Positions 17,033 to 27,743 of a stretch of DNA of 64,000 bases are shown here, piece after piece. Both the position numbers and the translations under genes were made by a program. Under the pieces are notes generated by a model, which saw only the letters and a list, made by a program, of their open reading frames with translations, had not been told where the DNA came from and ran no database searches. Origin of the DNA: Bacteroidota bacterium (GTDB lineage Bacteria > Bacteroidota > Bacteroidia > Chitinophagales > Chitinophagaceae); contig CANGEP010000003.1 in NCBI GenBank assembly GCA_947452905.1, positions 202,861 to 266,860 of the forward strand. Direction: 5' to 3'. Positions within the stretch are counted from its first letter, which is position 1. Each line of letters opens with the position of its first letter.

Positions 17033-20000
17033 TTAATCCTGAACCTTAGTGTTTTTAATAGGCTTCTTATCGTTCAACTCTGAACGGTCAAGCTCATGTT
17101 TACCAGTAACTATTTCAGCTAAAGTATCTCCACTATACATACGACCATTTTTCATTACATATTTAATGCTGTTTGTATTTTGGATATTTTCTAATGGGTT
17201 CTTATCAAGGATAATTAAATCTGCTAACTTACCAGCTTCAATACTTCCTAAATCTTTATCTAAACCGAGGCCAGTAGCCCCTAAGATGGTAGCTACTTTT
17301 AAAGCGTCAATAGTGCGCATGCCACCACTTTGCATACTCCAAACCTCCCAATGATAACCTAATCCTTGTAATTGACCATGACTTCCAATACCTGCTAAGC
17401 CACCTGCTTCTACTAAATTTTTCATACTCTTAGCATGTTTTTGAAACACGTGTTCTTCGGGTAAAAACCAAGTTGCACGACGACGTGATTTTGCTGCCAA
17501 CTCCTCGTAAGGGGTAAAGTTTTGCATTTTTACATCGCTATAAGGATTTGCGTTTTCGTACCAATAGTTTTCGGCCCATGGTCCACCATAAGAAACTAGT
17601 AAAGTAGGCGTTACAATCATTTTAGAAGCTGCAATAGTATTGGTAACATCATTGTATAATGGATAAATAGGAATGGAGTGTTCATGACCAGGATAACCAT
17701 CTAATAAGTTGGTCATGTTTAATTTAAAATCTAAGCCACCTTCCGTAGTGGGCATTAATTGTTGATTTTTTGCTGCTTGAATAACCCATTGTCTTTGCTT
17801 TCTGTTTCCTACTAAATACATTTTAATATATTTAGTATTATAATATTTTGAGTATTGTGCTAATACCGATTCAGCTTGTGCAGAGTCTTTTAAATTATAA
17901 GACCAATATCCAACACCAGGTCCAGTAGAGTAAACTCTGGGTCCTATCATCGAACCTGCTTCTACCATATCGCTATAAGTGAGTACATCAGTAGTGGCTG
18001 TTTGTGGGTCACGTGTAGTAGTTACACCGTATGCTAAATTAGCCGCATAAATCCAAGGTTGGTTTTTATGTATACCCCAACTTGGCCACATATGAGAATG
18101 TGTATCAACAAATCCAGGTATAATTGTTTTGCCACTCACATTTACGGTTTCAGTTCCTGATGCCACTTTTAAACTTCCCGATTTACCTACCGCTTTAATT
18201 CTATTATTTACAATATAAACATCCCCATGTCCAATCACTTCATCTCCATTCATGGTAATGATTCTTGCATTTTTTAATAATACCGATCCATTAGGCATAT
18301 CTTTTTCAAAATATACATTCACCCAATGTTCCTCGGCTTTGTATTTAGGGGTTTCTTTTTTATCTACTTTTTTGGCAAGCTCTGTTTTAGTGCTATCTTT
18401 TTTAACAGAATCTTTTTTGCTAGCTTCTTTTAAAGCTTCTTCTGCTTTTTTAGCAATGGCTAAACTATCATCAAACGCATAACTAGCCTCAATATTATAG
18501 GTAAAGTGGGCGGCCCCTAAACTCCAATGAATGGTTTTTCCATTGGCTTCCCAACTTGGAAACTCACCTCCTAATTCAGTTAATAATTTACTTGGGAAAG
18601 CAGCGTTTTTGGCATCTGCTACAGAAATCTCTAATAACTTTCCTGCTTGTGGAATAGTTACAAAATAAATATTATTATTTACTTGTGCAATGGCGCCATT
18701 TCCTTTTGGCGACATTAAAATACTTGCTGCATTAGAAGGTGGATTATTTTCTTTAGCTGCTTCGTTATCTTCTGCTAATACTTGTGGTATCATACACGGA
18801 TCACCGGCGGGTTTGCCATTATGGGTAGGTACCGAACCAAAAGTAGTGATGCCTGTAATTTTGGCAATTTCTTTTTCATCTCCTCCATCCCATTGAATGG
18901 ATAATAATTTTCCTCCTTTGTTTAAATAAATTCTGTTTTCATTATTTACAAAATGTGCATTACCACGACCATTTGCTTTATCAATAAAATGTTCTTCACC
19001 ATTGGCTAAATCAATCCATGCTAAATCATCTTCATCATCATTGTAATTAGGATCTTTGGAGTCGATAAATTTTTGTGCCTGTGTTTTATTATACACCAAA
19101 CGCTTACCAGTGGGGTCTACAACTAAGCTTTGGTATAAGGCCATTTCATTGGTAATAGTACTTATTTGTTTTGTAGCTAAGTTTACACTTTGAATGCTTC
19201 CTCCTTTTGCAGCCCAGGTAGCAAAATAAATAGTTTGTCCATTGGGGTGCCAAGTAGGTTGCGCTTCTGTGAAATTATTTTGTGTAATACGTGAAGGCTT
19301 TCCATTAGGATAATCCATTACATACAATCTATTTAAAACAGTAAAAGCTAATTTTTTCCCATCAGGAGAAGCAACTGCATCACGAATTTGTGTGGCTTTC
19401 ATTGCAGAAGTATCTTTTACTGGATATTTAAATAATACTTCGGGCCCCATCTCTACTGTAGCATCCACCGAAAAAGGAATCTCCTCTTGTGCTGCATTTT
19501 CAATATTTATTTTATGAATTTTTCCTCCGTATGAAGCGAGTAAAAATTTACTGTCTGGTGTAAATGTCATAGCAGGTAAAACACCTAATACTGCAATAGA
19601 TTCTTGATCATCTCTTTGCACAGGATAAGCCAACCATGTTTCTTCGCCTGTTGCTAAATTTCTTTTTACGAGTCCAGTTTTGTCTTCAAATCTAGAACCA
19701 TATACCAACCATTTTCCATCTTTTGATAATACTGGAGTAAAGGCCGATCCATATCTAGAAGCTACATTATGAGTGGTGCCTTTTTCTCTATCATACACAC
19801 CAATACTATATTGTGGAAGCATTGCATTGTAGTTCCATGCGCTCATTCTTTGTGAATAATATACATAACGACCATCGCTGCTCACTTCAGGGTCAATGGT
19901 TTTTAAATTGGCAGGCATTGTAATTAAAGCTGTACCGGCACCTCCATTTTTATGCATCATGAATAGCTTAGGATTGCGTCTACCTTTTGAATACACAATG

Positions 20001-20452
20001 TAATTACCGTCTTGTGTATAAACCGCACCAGGGATTTCAATATTGTTTTCGTCGGTTAAGGCAACTGTATCTTTTTTCTCTATATCTATATACCATAGAT
20101 TTTCGGCACCACCTCTATCCGATATAAATAAAATTCGTTTTCCGTCAGGACTAAAACTAGGGTGACTATCAAAGGGGATACCCTTGGTGATTGCTGTAGC
20201 CATACCCCCTGTGGCAGGAATGCTATAAATATCGCCCATTAAATCAAAAAGGATTGTTTTTCCATCAGGGCTTATCGATAAAGAGGTCCATGTGCCCTCA
20301 TTGGTTTTTAAAGGGATGGCCCTGGTCGCTTTTAAAGGCATGCCTTTAAAACTGGAAAATACAGTACTGTCTTTTTTAGTGCTGCTTGTTTTTTGGGCAA
20401 AAACTTGGGTTAAACCAATAGCCCAAAATAGCATCAAAGTAACTAGTCTCAT
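17033..20452 (-). CDS. Secreted TolB-type propeller fused to an amidohydrolase
   Basis: A very large (1139 residues) exported protein. The signal peptide starts at the ATG at 20452 (MRLVTLMLFWAIGLTQVFAQ); the frame is open further upstream but adds no signal. The first 60 percent has repeated PD40/TolB beta-propeller units (SPDGKTILF, SPDGKRILFISDRGGAENLW, SSDGRYVYYS and similar). A Lys/Glu-rich linker leads to an amidohydrolase with the metal motif DTHSHMW, later GHEHS and GSHGQLQG, and the usual closing GKLADLIILDKNP. Likely a periplasmic amide or peptide-derivative hydrolase; substrate unknown. Confidence 0.92.
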   Translation of the reverse strand: MRLVTLMLFWAIGLTQVFAQKTSSTKKDSTVFSSFKGMPLKATRAIPLKTNEGTWTSLSISPDGKTILFDLMGDIYSIPATGGMATAITKGIPFDSHPSFSPDGKRILFISDRGGAENLWYIDIEKKDTVALTDENNIEIPGAVYTQDGNYIVYSKGRRNPKLFMMHKNGGAGTALITMPANLKTIDPEVSSDGRYVYYSQRMSAWNYNAMLPQYSIGVYDREKGTTHNVASRYGSAFTPVLSKDGKWLVYGSRFEDKTGLVKRNLATGEETWLAYPVQRDDQESIAVLGVLPAMTFTPDSKFLLASYGGKIHKINIENAAQEEIPFSVDATVEMGPEVLFKYPVKDTSAMKATQIRDAVASPDGKKLAFTVLNRLYVMDYPNGKPSRITQNNFTEAQPTWHPNGQTIYFATWAAKGGSIQSVNLATKQISTITNEMALYQSLVVDPTGKRLVYNKTQAQKFIDSKDPNYNDDEDDLAWIDLANGEEHFIDKANGRGNAHFVNNENRIYLNKGGKLLSIQWDGGDEKEIAKITGITTFGSVPTHNGKPAGDPCMIPQVLAEDNEAAKENNPPSNAASILMSPKGNGAIAQVNNNIYFVTIPQAGKLLEISVADAKNAAFPSKLLTELGGEFPSWEANGKTIHWSLGAAHFTYNIEASYAFDDSLAIAKKAEEALKEASKKDSVKKDSTKTELAKKVDKKETPKYKAEEHWVNVYFEKDMPNGSVLLKNARIITMNGDEVIGHGDVYIVNNRIKAVGKSGSLKVASGTETVNVSGKTIIPGFVDTHSHMWPSWGIHKNQPWIYAANLAYGVTTTRDPQTATTDVLTYSDMVEAGSMIGPRVYSTGPGVGYWSYNLKDSAQAESVLAQYSKYYNTKYIKMYLVGNRKQRQWVIQAAKNQQLMPTTEGGLDFKLNMTNLLDGYPGHEHSIPIYPLYNDVTNTIAASKMIVTPTLLVSYGGPWAENYWYENANPYSDVKMQNFTPYEELAAKSRRRATWFLPEEHVFQKHAKSMKNLVEAGGLAGIGSHGQLQGLGYHWEVWSMQSGGMRTIDALKVATILGATGLGLDKDLGSIEAGKLADLIILDKNPLENIQNTNSIKYVMKNGRMYSGDTLAEIVTGKHELDRSELNDKKPIKNTKVQD

Positions 20453-20614
20453 AAAGTAGATTATTTTAGGAAAGTTAATAAAATAGACTTTATGAGCACT
20501 CGAATTTATACTAATAACTTGCCGTTTATCACTCAAATCCTAATTTGGTGTAAAACCTAATGCCATTAGGCCTTAATTTTGAGGGATTTACGAATTCGGT
20601 CGTAATTTTATACT
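20453..20614. promoter_or_regulatory. Divergent promoter region
   Basis: 162 bases separate the divergent propeller-amidohydrolase and outer-membrane barrel genes. The stretch is AT-rich and contains GCCATTAGGCCTTAAT just before the rightward gene, but I find no clear operator and no confident match to the Bacteroidota TTG / TAnnTTTG promoter. Confidence 0.3.
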
Positions 20615-23410
20615 ATGTTAAATAAACTATATATGCGTCTATTATTAGGCTTGGCTTTTTTAGGCTTTGGGTTAAGTGCACAGGCTCAAAATGTGACTAT
20701 CGATGGTACCATTATGGATAGTCTTTTAAAAAAGTCACTTACTTCTGCTACCATTTCTTTGGCAAATTCCAAAGACTCTTCCTTAATCAATTTTACAAGA
20801 GCCAATGAGGATGGTTATTTTCAAATCAGAAATGTAAATCCGGGTAAATATCTGTTATCAGTTTCGTATGTGGGTTATCAGCATTTATGGTTAGGTATAA
20901 AAGTGGGTGGATCTCAAAAACTATCCTTAGGTAATATTTATTTAAGTGATGATCGTCAAATGTCTACTGTTACAGTAACAGCTCGTCGCCCTCCTGTAGT
21001 AATCAATGGTGACTCTATCGAATTTAACTCTGAGAATTTTAAAACTGTTCCCAATGCAGTGGTAGAAGATATGTTAAAAAAGATGCCAGGTATTGAAGTA
21101 GATAAAGCAGGGGCTATCACAGTAAATGGTAAGTCGGTAACGAAAGTATATGTAAACGGAAAAGAGTTTTTTACTGGCGATCCAAAAATGGCAACTAAAA
21201 ATTTACCTGCCGATGCGGTAGATAAAATTCAGGTATATGATCGTAAATCTGATCAGGCTATGTTTACAGGTATTGATGATGGTAACGAGGAAACGGCGAT
21301 TAATATTAAAACTAAAAAAGATCGTAAGCAATCTACTTTTGGTAAAATTGGGGGAGGTATTGGAACGCCAGGTCGTTTCGATGGTCAAGGTAATGTTAAC
21401 CGCATTAATAATGACGAACAATATTCTTTAATTGGAACCGCTAACAACACCAATCGTCAATCATTTTCGAATGGAGATATTTCTAATTTCTCTGGTGGCG
21501 GTGGTGGCGGCCGAGGTGGCGGTGGTATTAGTATAAACATTGGCGGCGGTGGTGGAGGAACAGACGCAAACTCTCAAGGGGTAGCCAATACTTTTTCTTT
21601 AGGGGGTAATTATTCGAATGTATTGAATGATAAAAAAATGGATTTTAATGCCAATGCTAATGCGAGTGATGTAGAAAGACATAACATTAGTAATTCATTT
21701 ACACAAAACTTAACACCTGGTAATTTATTTAACAGAAGCAGTATTTCAAATAATACTTCTAGAAACCAACAACAACGCTACAATGTAACCATCGACAATA
21801 AAGTATCTGAAAGTTTTTCTTATAAATACACACCAAGTATTTCTAATCAACATAATACTTCGGTGGGTGAATCTGAAAGTAGCACCATGCTACCTGATGG
21901 CACTATGACCAACGGAACTAAAACGAAATCAACTAGTATTTCTGATGCAGTAAGTTTTTCCAATAATTTATTACTTCGAAAAAAGTTTGCTAAAAAAGGT
22001 CGTACCATCTCTTCTACTATTACACAAAGCTATAATAATTCTGATGCCAATAGTACACAATACACCGATCAATTGTTTTACACCTTGGGTAAGGTAACCA
22101 AAGATTCTTTAATTGATCAAAGAAGCAACCGTAAAGGTTTAACCAATGCATATTCGGCCAATTTAGTTTATACCGAGCCTGTTACTAAGACCTCTTTATT
22201 AGAAATGAATGCTTTCTTAAATAAAAATGTAGGATCTACTAGTAAAAAAGTGTACGATCGAAATTTAGGAGATGCTTTAAACACAAAACTCACCAACGAG
22301 TATAGTAGTGAGTATACTTATATGGGTGGAGGAATGAATTATCGCATTAATAAAAAAATGTACAATTTTAGTACTGGATTCTCGGTACAAGACGCAATCT
22401 TAAACGGCGAAAACACAAGCGCGAATACTAAAATTAAACATGATTTTAGAGACATCTTGCCTTCTGCTGATTTTAGATATATATTTTCTCAAACACAAAA
22501 TTTTAGAATTAATTACCGCACATCTACCAATCAGCCATCCCTTACACAATTACAGCCTGTACTAGATCAGAGTAATATTAATAATCAAAGCATAGGTAAT
22601 CCAGATTTAAAGAGAACGTATAACCATAATCTTAATATTAGTTATTTCTCTTCAAAAATTTTAGCGCAGAAAAATTTCTTTGCTTTATTAAATGCACAAG
22701 TGGCTGATAACTCTATTGTAAATTATGATAGCGTTTTGCCTTCAAGAGCTATTTTATCAAAGCCAGTAAACGTAAATGGAATTTATAGAATTAATGGTAC
22801 AGTAAACTATGGCTTTGGTATTAAGCAAATTAGTTCTAGAATTAATTTTGGTTTAAATGGTGGCTATAACAATAATGTAAACTATTCGAACGGCAAGTTA
22901 AATACAACCATCGTTCAATCGGTAGGCCCAAGCTTTACTTATACCTATAGTAAAGACGAAGTAATTGATATTAATATTACCGCACGCCATAGCTATAGCA
23001 ATACCAACAACAAATTAAATTCGGCATTAAATACCAATTATGTAACACGTATTTATGGTGCCGATGTAACTAATTATTTGCCTTTTGAAATTGTGTTTAA
23101 CCAGTCTTTGAATTATACTATTAACGAAGGCCGTGCGCCAGGTTATAATACTGCTATTCCTATTTGGAATGCAAGTTTCTCTAAATTTTTTATGAAAAAT
23201 AAAAGAGCGGAACTTAAAATTAGCGCCTTTGATATTTTAAACAAAAATGCAGGTGTTTCGAGAAATGTATCACAAAACCAAATTGTAGATCAATCCTATA
23301 ACGTGATTAATCAATATTTCTTAGTGGGCTTTACTTATAGCTTACAAAAATCTGGATTAACGGGCAACAATAGCGGAGGTGGTGGTCCAAGAATGACCAT
23401 TAGAATGTAA
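20615..23410 (+). CDS. Outer-membrane beta-barrel protein with CarboxypepD_reg-like and plug-like domains
   Basis: A 931-residue TonB-receptor-like protein. After the signal peptide (to about residue 25) comes a carboxypeptidase-regulatory-like beta-sandwich (VTIDGTIMDSLLKKSLTSATISL, GKYLLSVSYVGY), then a plug-like segment (VVEDMLKKMPGIEVDKAGAITVNGKSVTKVYVNGKEFFTGDP) and a long barrel with SIGNPDLKRTYNHN near the middle. A Gly-rich stretch around residues 285-315 interrupts the barrel start. No TonB box is evident. The GLPGLI gene follows after 51 bases, the usual pairing for this family. Possibly transport or surface display; ligand unknown. Confidence 0.9.
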   Translation: MLNKLYMRLLLGLAFLGFGLSAQAQNVTIDGTIMDSLLKKSLTSATISLANSKDSSLINFTRANEDGYFQIRNVNPGKYLLSVSYVGYQHLWLGIKVGGSQKLSLGNIYLSDDRQMSTVTVTARRPPVVINGDSIEFNSENFKTVPNAVVEDMLKKMPGIEVDKAGAITVNGKSVTKVYVNGKEFFTGDPKMATKNLPADAVDKIQVYDRKSDQAMFTGIDDGNEETAINIKTKKDRKQSTFGKIGGGIGTPGRFDGQGNVNRINNDEQYSLIGTANNTNRQSFSNGDISNFSGGGGGGRGGGGISINIGGGGGGTDANSQGVANTFSLGGNYSNVLNDKKMDFNANANASDVERHNISNSFTQNLTPGNLFNRSSISNNTSRNQQQRYNVTIDNKVSESFSYKYTPSISNQHNTSVGESESSTMLPDGTMTNGTKTKSTSISDAVSFSNNLLLRKKFAKKGRTISSTITQSYNNSDANSTQYTDQLFYTLGKVTKDSLIDQRSNRKGLTNAYSANLVYTEPVTKTSLLEMNAFLNKNVGSTSKKVYDRNLGDALNTKLTNEYSSEYTYMGGGMNYRINKKMYNFSTGFSVQDAILNGENTSANTKIKHDFRDILPSADFRYIFSQTQNFRINYRTSTNQPSLTQLQPVLDQSNINNQSIGNPDLKRTYNHNLNISYFSSKILAQKNFFALLNAQVADNSIVNYDSVLPSRAILSKPVNVNGIYRINGTVNYGFGIKQISSRINFGLNGGYNNNVNYSNGKLNTTIVQSVGPSFTYTYSKDEVIDINITARHSYSNTNNKLNSALNTNYVTRIYGADVTNYLPFEIVFNQSLNYTINEGRAPGYNTAIPIWNASFSKFFMKNKRAELKISAFDILNKNAGVSRNVSQNQIVDQSYNVINQYFLVGFTYSLQKSGLTGNNSGGGGPRMTIRM

Positions 23411-23461
23411 GAGCAAATAAACTTGTATCTTTAATAAAGAAAAATAAAATTTTTTATACGT

Positions 23462-24301
23462 ATGAAAAAAATAATGATCGCCTTAGCTTTTATTGCATTA
23501 GCAACTACAACAGTGATGGCACAAATGAAAGAAGGTAAAATTGTATACGAACGTAAAATAAATATGTATCGTATGATTACCGATCCCGAAATGAGAGCTA
23601 GAATTCCTGAGTTTAGAACTTCACAATTTGAGTTATTATTTAATGAGCAGTCAAGCTTATTTCGTTCGGTACCAGACGAGGATGCCCCAGATCCTTTTGC
23701 CAACAATGGCGGTGATAGAGGTGGTCAAAGATTTAATTTTCGTATGCCAGAAACCACTACTTATACCGACATAAATGCACAAATGCAATATGAATCAAGA
23801 CCTATGTTTGAAAAAACATTTTTAGTGGTAGATTCTTTAAAGCCTTTAAAATGGAAAATATCTGAAGAAACTAAAACTATCGCCAAGCATTTATGCAAAA
23901 AAGCAACCACTTCGGTGGCTGCACAAAATATTAGAATTGGCGGTGGAGGTGGCCCAAGAGGAATGGGACGTAATAATGGAGATAGTACCAATAGACCAAC
24001 GGCTGCCATTACCCCTAAAGAAACAGAAGTGGTAGTATGGTATACCGAAGATATTTCCGCATCGGTAGGTCCCGATAATTATACGGGTCTTCCGGGCGCG
24101 ATACTAGAGGTGGATATGGATAATGGTGCTAATGTTACCATGGCTACAGAGGTTACTACTAAATATCCTAAAAAAGAATTAGTACAACCTACTAAAGGAG
24201 ATAAAATGAATAGAGCACAATTTCAGGACGCTATGAAAAAGCTAATGGAAGATATGCAAAGAGGTGGTGGAATGGGTGGAATGAGAATTAGAATGAATTA
24301 A
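23462..24301 (+). CDS. GLPGLI family exported protein
   Basis: A 279-residue protein with a signal peptide ending in VMAQ. Family marks are the opening MKEGKIVYERKINMY, the central CKKATT segment, VWYTEDISASVGPDNYTGLPGAILEVDMDNG (containing the name-giving GLPG), and the late basic/Met-rich tail. GLPGLI proteins are of unknown function and commonly sit next to TonB-receptor-like barrels, as here. The tail (GGGMGGMRIRMN) echoes the end of its partner (GGGGPRMTIRM). Its stop overlaps the convergent receptor's stop by 4 bases. Confidence 0.92.
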   Translation: MKKIMIALAFIALATTTVMAQMKEGKIVYERKINMYRMITDPEMRARIPEFRTSQFELLFNEQSSLFRSVPDEDAPDPFANNGGDRGGQRFNFRMPETTTYTDINAQMQYESRPMFEKTFLVVDSLKPLKWKISEETKTIAKHLCKKATTSVAAQNIRIGGGGGPRGMGRNNGDSTNRPTAAITPKETEVVVWYTEDISASVGPDNYTGLPGAILEVDMDNGANVTMATEVTTKYPKKELVQPTKGDKMNRAQFQDAMKKLMEDMQRGGGMGGMRIRMN

Positions 24302-26370
24302 TCATTATGGGCTTGTAAGCTCCATGAATAACCAATTGAAATGCTGCGTGGCTCCCCTATATAATAGGAGTACGCGGCATTTCCTTTTACACTAAAATTT
24401 TTGGTGGCCATGCTTGAATAATAAGCATTGGTTATATTAAGTATATTAAGCCATACATTAGATTGCTTCATTTGATAAGCAATTCTAAGATTACCAATAT
24501 CAAATCCATTAAAAGTGGTAGCATTTGTTTCGTCCATAAAATATTTGGATTGATGAAGCCATTCCAAATGAAAATATAAATTATTATTGACTTGCCATGC
24601 TGCATATATATTTCCAAAATAGGTAGGTGCAGCACTCATTTGTTTGCCACTTACCTCTACGCCTTTTATATTGGTATTGATATAGGTATGTAAGGTATTA
24701 GTAGCATTATAACCCACCGATAGCGTTTTTAGTAATTTATACTTCAATTGATATTCAAGACCAAAATGAGAGGTGTTTCCGGCATTTTGATTTAAGTTAA
24801 CACCATCAGTTTGTCGCACTGAAATTATTTCGTTAGTTCCATTTAGTTGATAGATTGTTATTTCGGCTTGCCATTTTTTATGTGCTGCCCAAATACCTAA
24901 TTCTTTATTTTTAAATTGCTGTGGTAATAAATAAGGTACTCTAATGGCGTTGTAAATTTCGGTTATTTGAGGGGGTACAAAACCTTCGCTATAATTTATA
25001 AATCCTCCCCATTGTTGTTGGTTGTATGTAAATCCAATTTTAGGTGCCCAATTAGTAAATACATTATTAGCCGAAGGGGTGCCTGTAAATAGAGCATTTG
25101 TAAAGGCATAATTAAATTGATCGTAACGTAGAGTGGCATTGGCTGATAACCTATCACTTAATTTAGAAATCAAGTTAAGATAAGCAGCTTTATTAATGAT
25201 ATTGCTCTGGTAATGGGTTAATAATGAGTCTTTTGCTGGGTAACTATATGAGCTATACTTACCTACTAGGGTGTCTTTAAAAATATCAATATAATGTGCT
25301 TCAAGTTGTTGATGGGTGATATCCATAAAGCCTCCTACAATAATTTTACTTTGTAGGGTTGGGATATTCCAAATTTGTTGAAGGTCCCATACATAAGAGT
25401 TAAATTGATTGCTGTTAGTTTGTCCTTTATATTTTGTAGGGTTATTGGTAGCAGCAATAGAATATGTTGGGTTTTGATCCATTCTATTATCACGAAACAT
25501 GAAATTAAAATGAGTACTACTATTTTGCGTCCATTGATATTGTAAATTTTGTCTAAGTCTGAGGGCATCAATTTTACGGTAAGTAAAGGTTTGCTGAGAT
25601 GAAAAGTTTTTTTGAAAAAAGTGAACACTGTCTACCGATCCTGTCATTTGTGAGTAGTAGTTGATATAATTTATACTTTGGTAACCACTCCACTTTTTAT
25701 TCCAACTAAAATCATGTTTACTACTAATGCCTTTTTTAATATAATTACTAAATTCAATGGGCCCTTTTTTTTGTTCGGCCCAACTTGCGTTTATTTGCCA
25801 AGCGCCATGAGGGGTTGGTAAATTTGTATTGATATCTACTTTTTGCAAACCTAAATTACTAGCTTGGGCACTTAATTGTAAGTTTTTGACGGAGTCCACA
25901 GGCTTAGATATAAAGTTAATGACACCTCCAATGGCTTCGGCTCCATAGATGGCAGAGGCGGGACCTTTTATAATTTCAATACTATGAATATTACTACTTA
26001 AAATTTCGATAAGTGCATTGTTACTAAATAAGCCACTAGTTCTAATAGGTAAACCATCTTCGACATATAAATACAATCCTTTTAAAGAGATGGGTTGACG
26101 AATAGACATCATATGTTGCTCATTACCAATACTGGGCATATAAACACCCGCTACCTTGTTCAATAAATAATCAATTCTTTGCGCTTTGGACTCTTTAATT
26201 TCTTTGGACGTAATTTGAGTGATGGAAACAGGTGCTTCAGTTCTTTTTTGACTAAGCTTACTGGCGCTTACAATAACTTTAGATAATGGCTTATAGCTCG
26301 TGTCCTGACTTTGAGCAATGAGGGTGTTAATACATATAAGGCCCATAAAAAGCAGGAAAGAAAACTTCAT
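24298..26370 (-). CDS. TonB-dependent outer-membrane receptor
   Basis: A 690-residue receptor. The ATG at 26370 starts a clean signal peptide (MKFSFLLFMGLICINTLIAQ); an upstream in-frame start at 26400 adds nothing. The plug domain includes RIDYLLNKVAGVYMPS, LYVEDGLPIRTSGLF and SIEIIKGPASAIYGAEAIGGVINFIS; the rest is a 22-strand-type barrel ending in aromatic-rich strands. It looks like siderophore or vitamin receptors (FhuA/BtuB style), but no accessory gene tells the ligand. It is divergent from the M24 peptidase with a 63-bp gap. Confidence 0.92.
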   Translation of the reverse strand: MKFSFLLFMGLICINTLIAQSQDTSYKPLSKVIVSASKLSQKRTEAPVSITQITSKEIKESKAQRIDYLLNKVAGVYMPSIGNEQHMMSIRQPISLKGLYLYVEDGLPIRTSGLFSNNALIEILSSNIHSIEIIKGPASAIYGAEAIGGVINFISKPVDSVKNLQLSAQASNLGLQKVDINTNLPTPHGAWQINASWAEQKKGPIEFSNYIKKGISSKHDFSWNKKWSGYQSINYINYYSQMTGSVDSVHFFQKNFSSQQTFTYRKIDALRLRQNLQYQWTQNSSTHFNFMFRDNRMDQNPTYSIAATNNPTKYKGQTNSNQFNSYVWDLQQIWNIPTLQSKIIVGGFMDITHQQLEAHYIDIFKDTLVGKYSSYSYPAKDSLLTHYQSNIINKAAYLNLISKLSDRLSANATLRYDQFNYAFTNALFTGTPSANNVFTNWAPKIGFTYNQQQWGGFINYSEGFVPPQITEIYNAIRVPYLLPQQFKNKELGIWAAHKKWQAEITIYQLNGTNEIISVRQTDGVNLNQNAGNTSHFGLEYQLKYKLLKTLSVGYNATNTLHTYINTNIKGVEVSGKQMSAAPTYFGNIYAAWQVNNNLYFHLEWLHQSKYFMDETNATTFNGFDIGNLRIAYQMKQSNVWLNILNITNAYYSSMATKNFSVKGNAAYSYYIGEPRSISIGYSWSLQAHND

Positions 26371-26433
26371 ATTTGCAAATTTAGTAGTTAATTTAGTCAA
26401 AGCCTATTTTGGTGTAAGCACTATTTTTGAATT

Positions 26434-27723
26434 ATGAAAAAATCACTTTTATGGTTATTCTTTTTTGTGGGGGTAATTACTACTCATGCACAGGTCGAAA
26501 CCATGCGAAATCAAGCAAAAATTATTAATGAGTTATTAAATGATCGTTTACAAAATTTATTACCTCGTTTGATGGACTCCACAAATATTGATTGCTGGGT
26601 AATGATGACAAGAGAATACAATGAAGATCCAGTTGTAAAAACATTTTTACCTGCCGAATGGTTGTCGGCCAGACGAAGAACTATTTTAGTTTTTTATAGA
26701 GATCCTAAAAATAATATACTTAAAAAATATGCAGTAGCAAGGTATGCAGTAGGCAAACAAATAGAACCCGCTTGGGATCCTGCTAAAACACCTAATCAAT
26801 GGGAGGCATTGGTTAATTTAATAAGAACTTTGAATCCTCAAAAAATAGCACTTAATTATTCCTCCGATTTTGGTCATGCTGATGGACTCGATTATACTGA
26901 ATATACTGAGTTTACAAGTTATTTAGGGGCTAATGAAAAAGCCAAACTAATATCGGCCGAACCATTGGCAGTTGCCTGGTTAGAAACTAGAACTGAAAAA
27001 GAAATGGCTTATTACCCTACCTTATTAAAAATCACGCATGCGATTATAAAAGAAGGCTTTAGCAATAAAGTAATCAAGGTAAATAAAACAAGCACCGAAG
27101 ATCTGGTATGGTGGTTTCGTCAAAAGCTTAGTAATATGGGTTTAGGTACTTGGTTTCATCCTTCTGTTGAAATTCAAAGAAGAGTAAGCAATGATAACGA
27201 CAATATTATTAGACCTGGTGATTTTTTGCATTGTGATTTTGGTATTAGTTATTTACGCCTTAACTCAGATGTGCAAGAGCAGGCTTATGTTTTATTACCT
27301 AATGAAACTTCAGTTCCAACTGATGTTGAAGCTGCTTTTACAAAAACGAATCGACTACAAGATATTTTAACTAATCATTTTGCAAAGGGGGTATCGGGTA
27401 ATGCAATTTTAGCTGCTTCATTGGCCCAGGCAAAAGCCGAAGGAATAACGCCTAGTATCTATACCCATCCTATCGGTTTTCATGGTCATGCAGCTGGCAC
27501 CACTATTGGTATGTGGGATATGCAAGGGGGTGTTCCTGGTTCTGGTGATTATACCATGCATGCTAAAACTTGTTATTCTATCGAACTAAATGCAGTGCAT
27601 AATTTAAAAGGATGGGATAAACCTGTAAGAGTAGCTTTAGAACAAAATGGATATTTTAATGGTGTAAATTTTTCTTATATCGATCAAAGACAAACAAAAA
27701 TTCATACCATCTCCTCTAAATAG
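26434..27723 (+). CDS. Secreted M24-family metallopeptidase (Xaa-Pro aminopeptidase-like)
   Basis: A 429-residue pita-bread-fold protein with a signal peptide (1-20). Metal-ligand motifs are in order: HCDFGISYLRLNSDVQ (two Asp), HPIGFHGHAAG (His), YSIELNAVHN (Glu) and VRVALEQNGYF (Glu). The N-terminal domain (about 30-190) matches the creatinase/prolidase N-domain. It probably trims Xaa-Pro dipeptides or proline-containing peptides in the periplasm. It ends in a strong terminator and is transcribed alone. Confidence 0.9.
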   Translation: MKKSLLWLFFFVGVITTHAQVETMRNQAKIINELLNDRLQNLLPRLMDSTNIDCWVMMTREYNEDPVVKTFLPAEWLSARRRTILVFYRDPKNNILKKYAVARYAVGKQIEPAWDPAKTPNQWEALVNLIRTLNPQKIALNYSSDFGHADGLDYTEYTEFTSYLGANEKAKLISAEPLAVAWLETRTEKEMAYYPTLLKITHAIIKEGFSNKVIKVNKTSTEDLVWWFRQKLSNMGLGTWFHPSVEIQRRVSNDNDNIIRPGDFLHCDFGISYLRLNSDVQEQAYVLLPNETSVPTDVEAAFTKTNRLQDILTNHFAKGVSGNAILAASLAQAKAEGITPSIYTHPIGFHGHAAGTTIGMWDMQGGVPGSGDYTMHAKTCYSIELNAVHNLKGWDKPVRVALEQNGYFNGVNFSYIDQRQTKIHTISSK

Positions 27724-27743
27724 ATGCTATAGAGGTATCTAAA

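Noticed and set aside
20453..20536. Longer N-terminus for the propeller-amidohydrolase
   Set aside because: The extra 28 residues would push a clear signal peptide inside the protein. The same reasoning removed the upstream extensions of the genes starting at 26370, 32466, 36750, 40117, 44310 and 46027.
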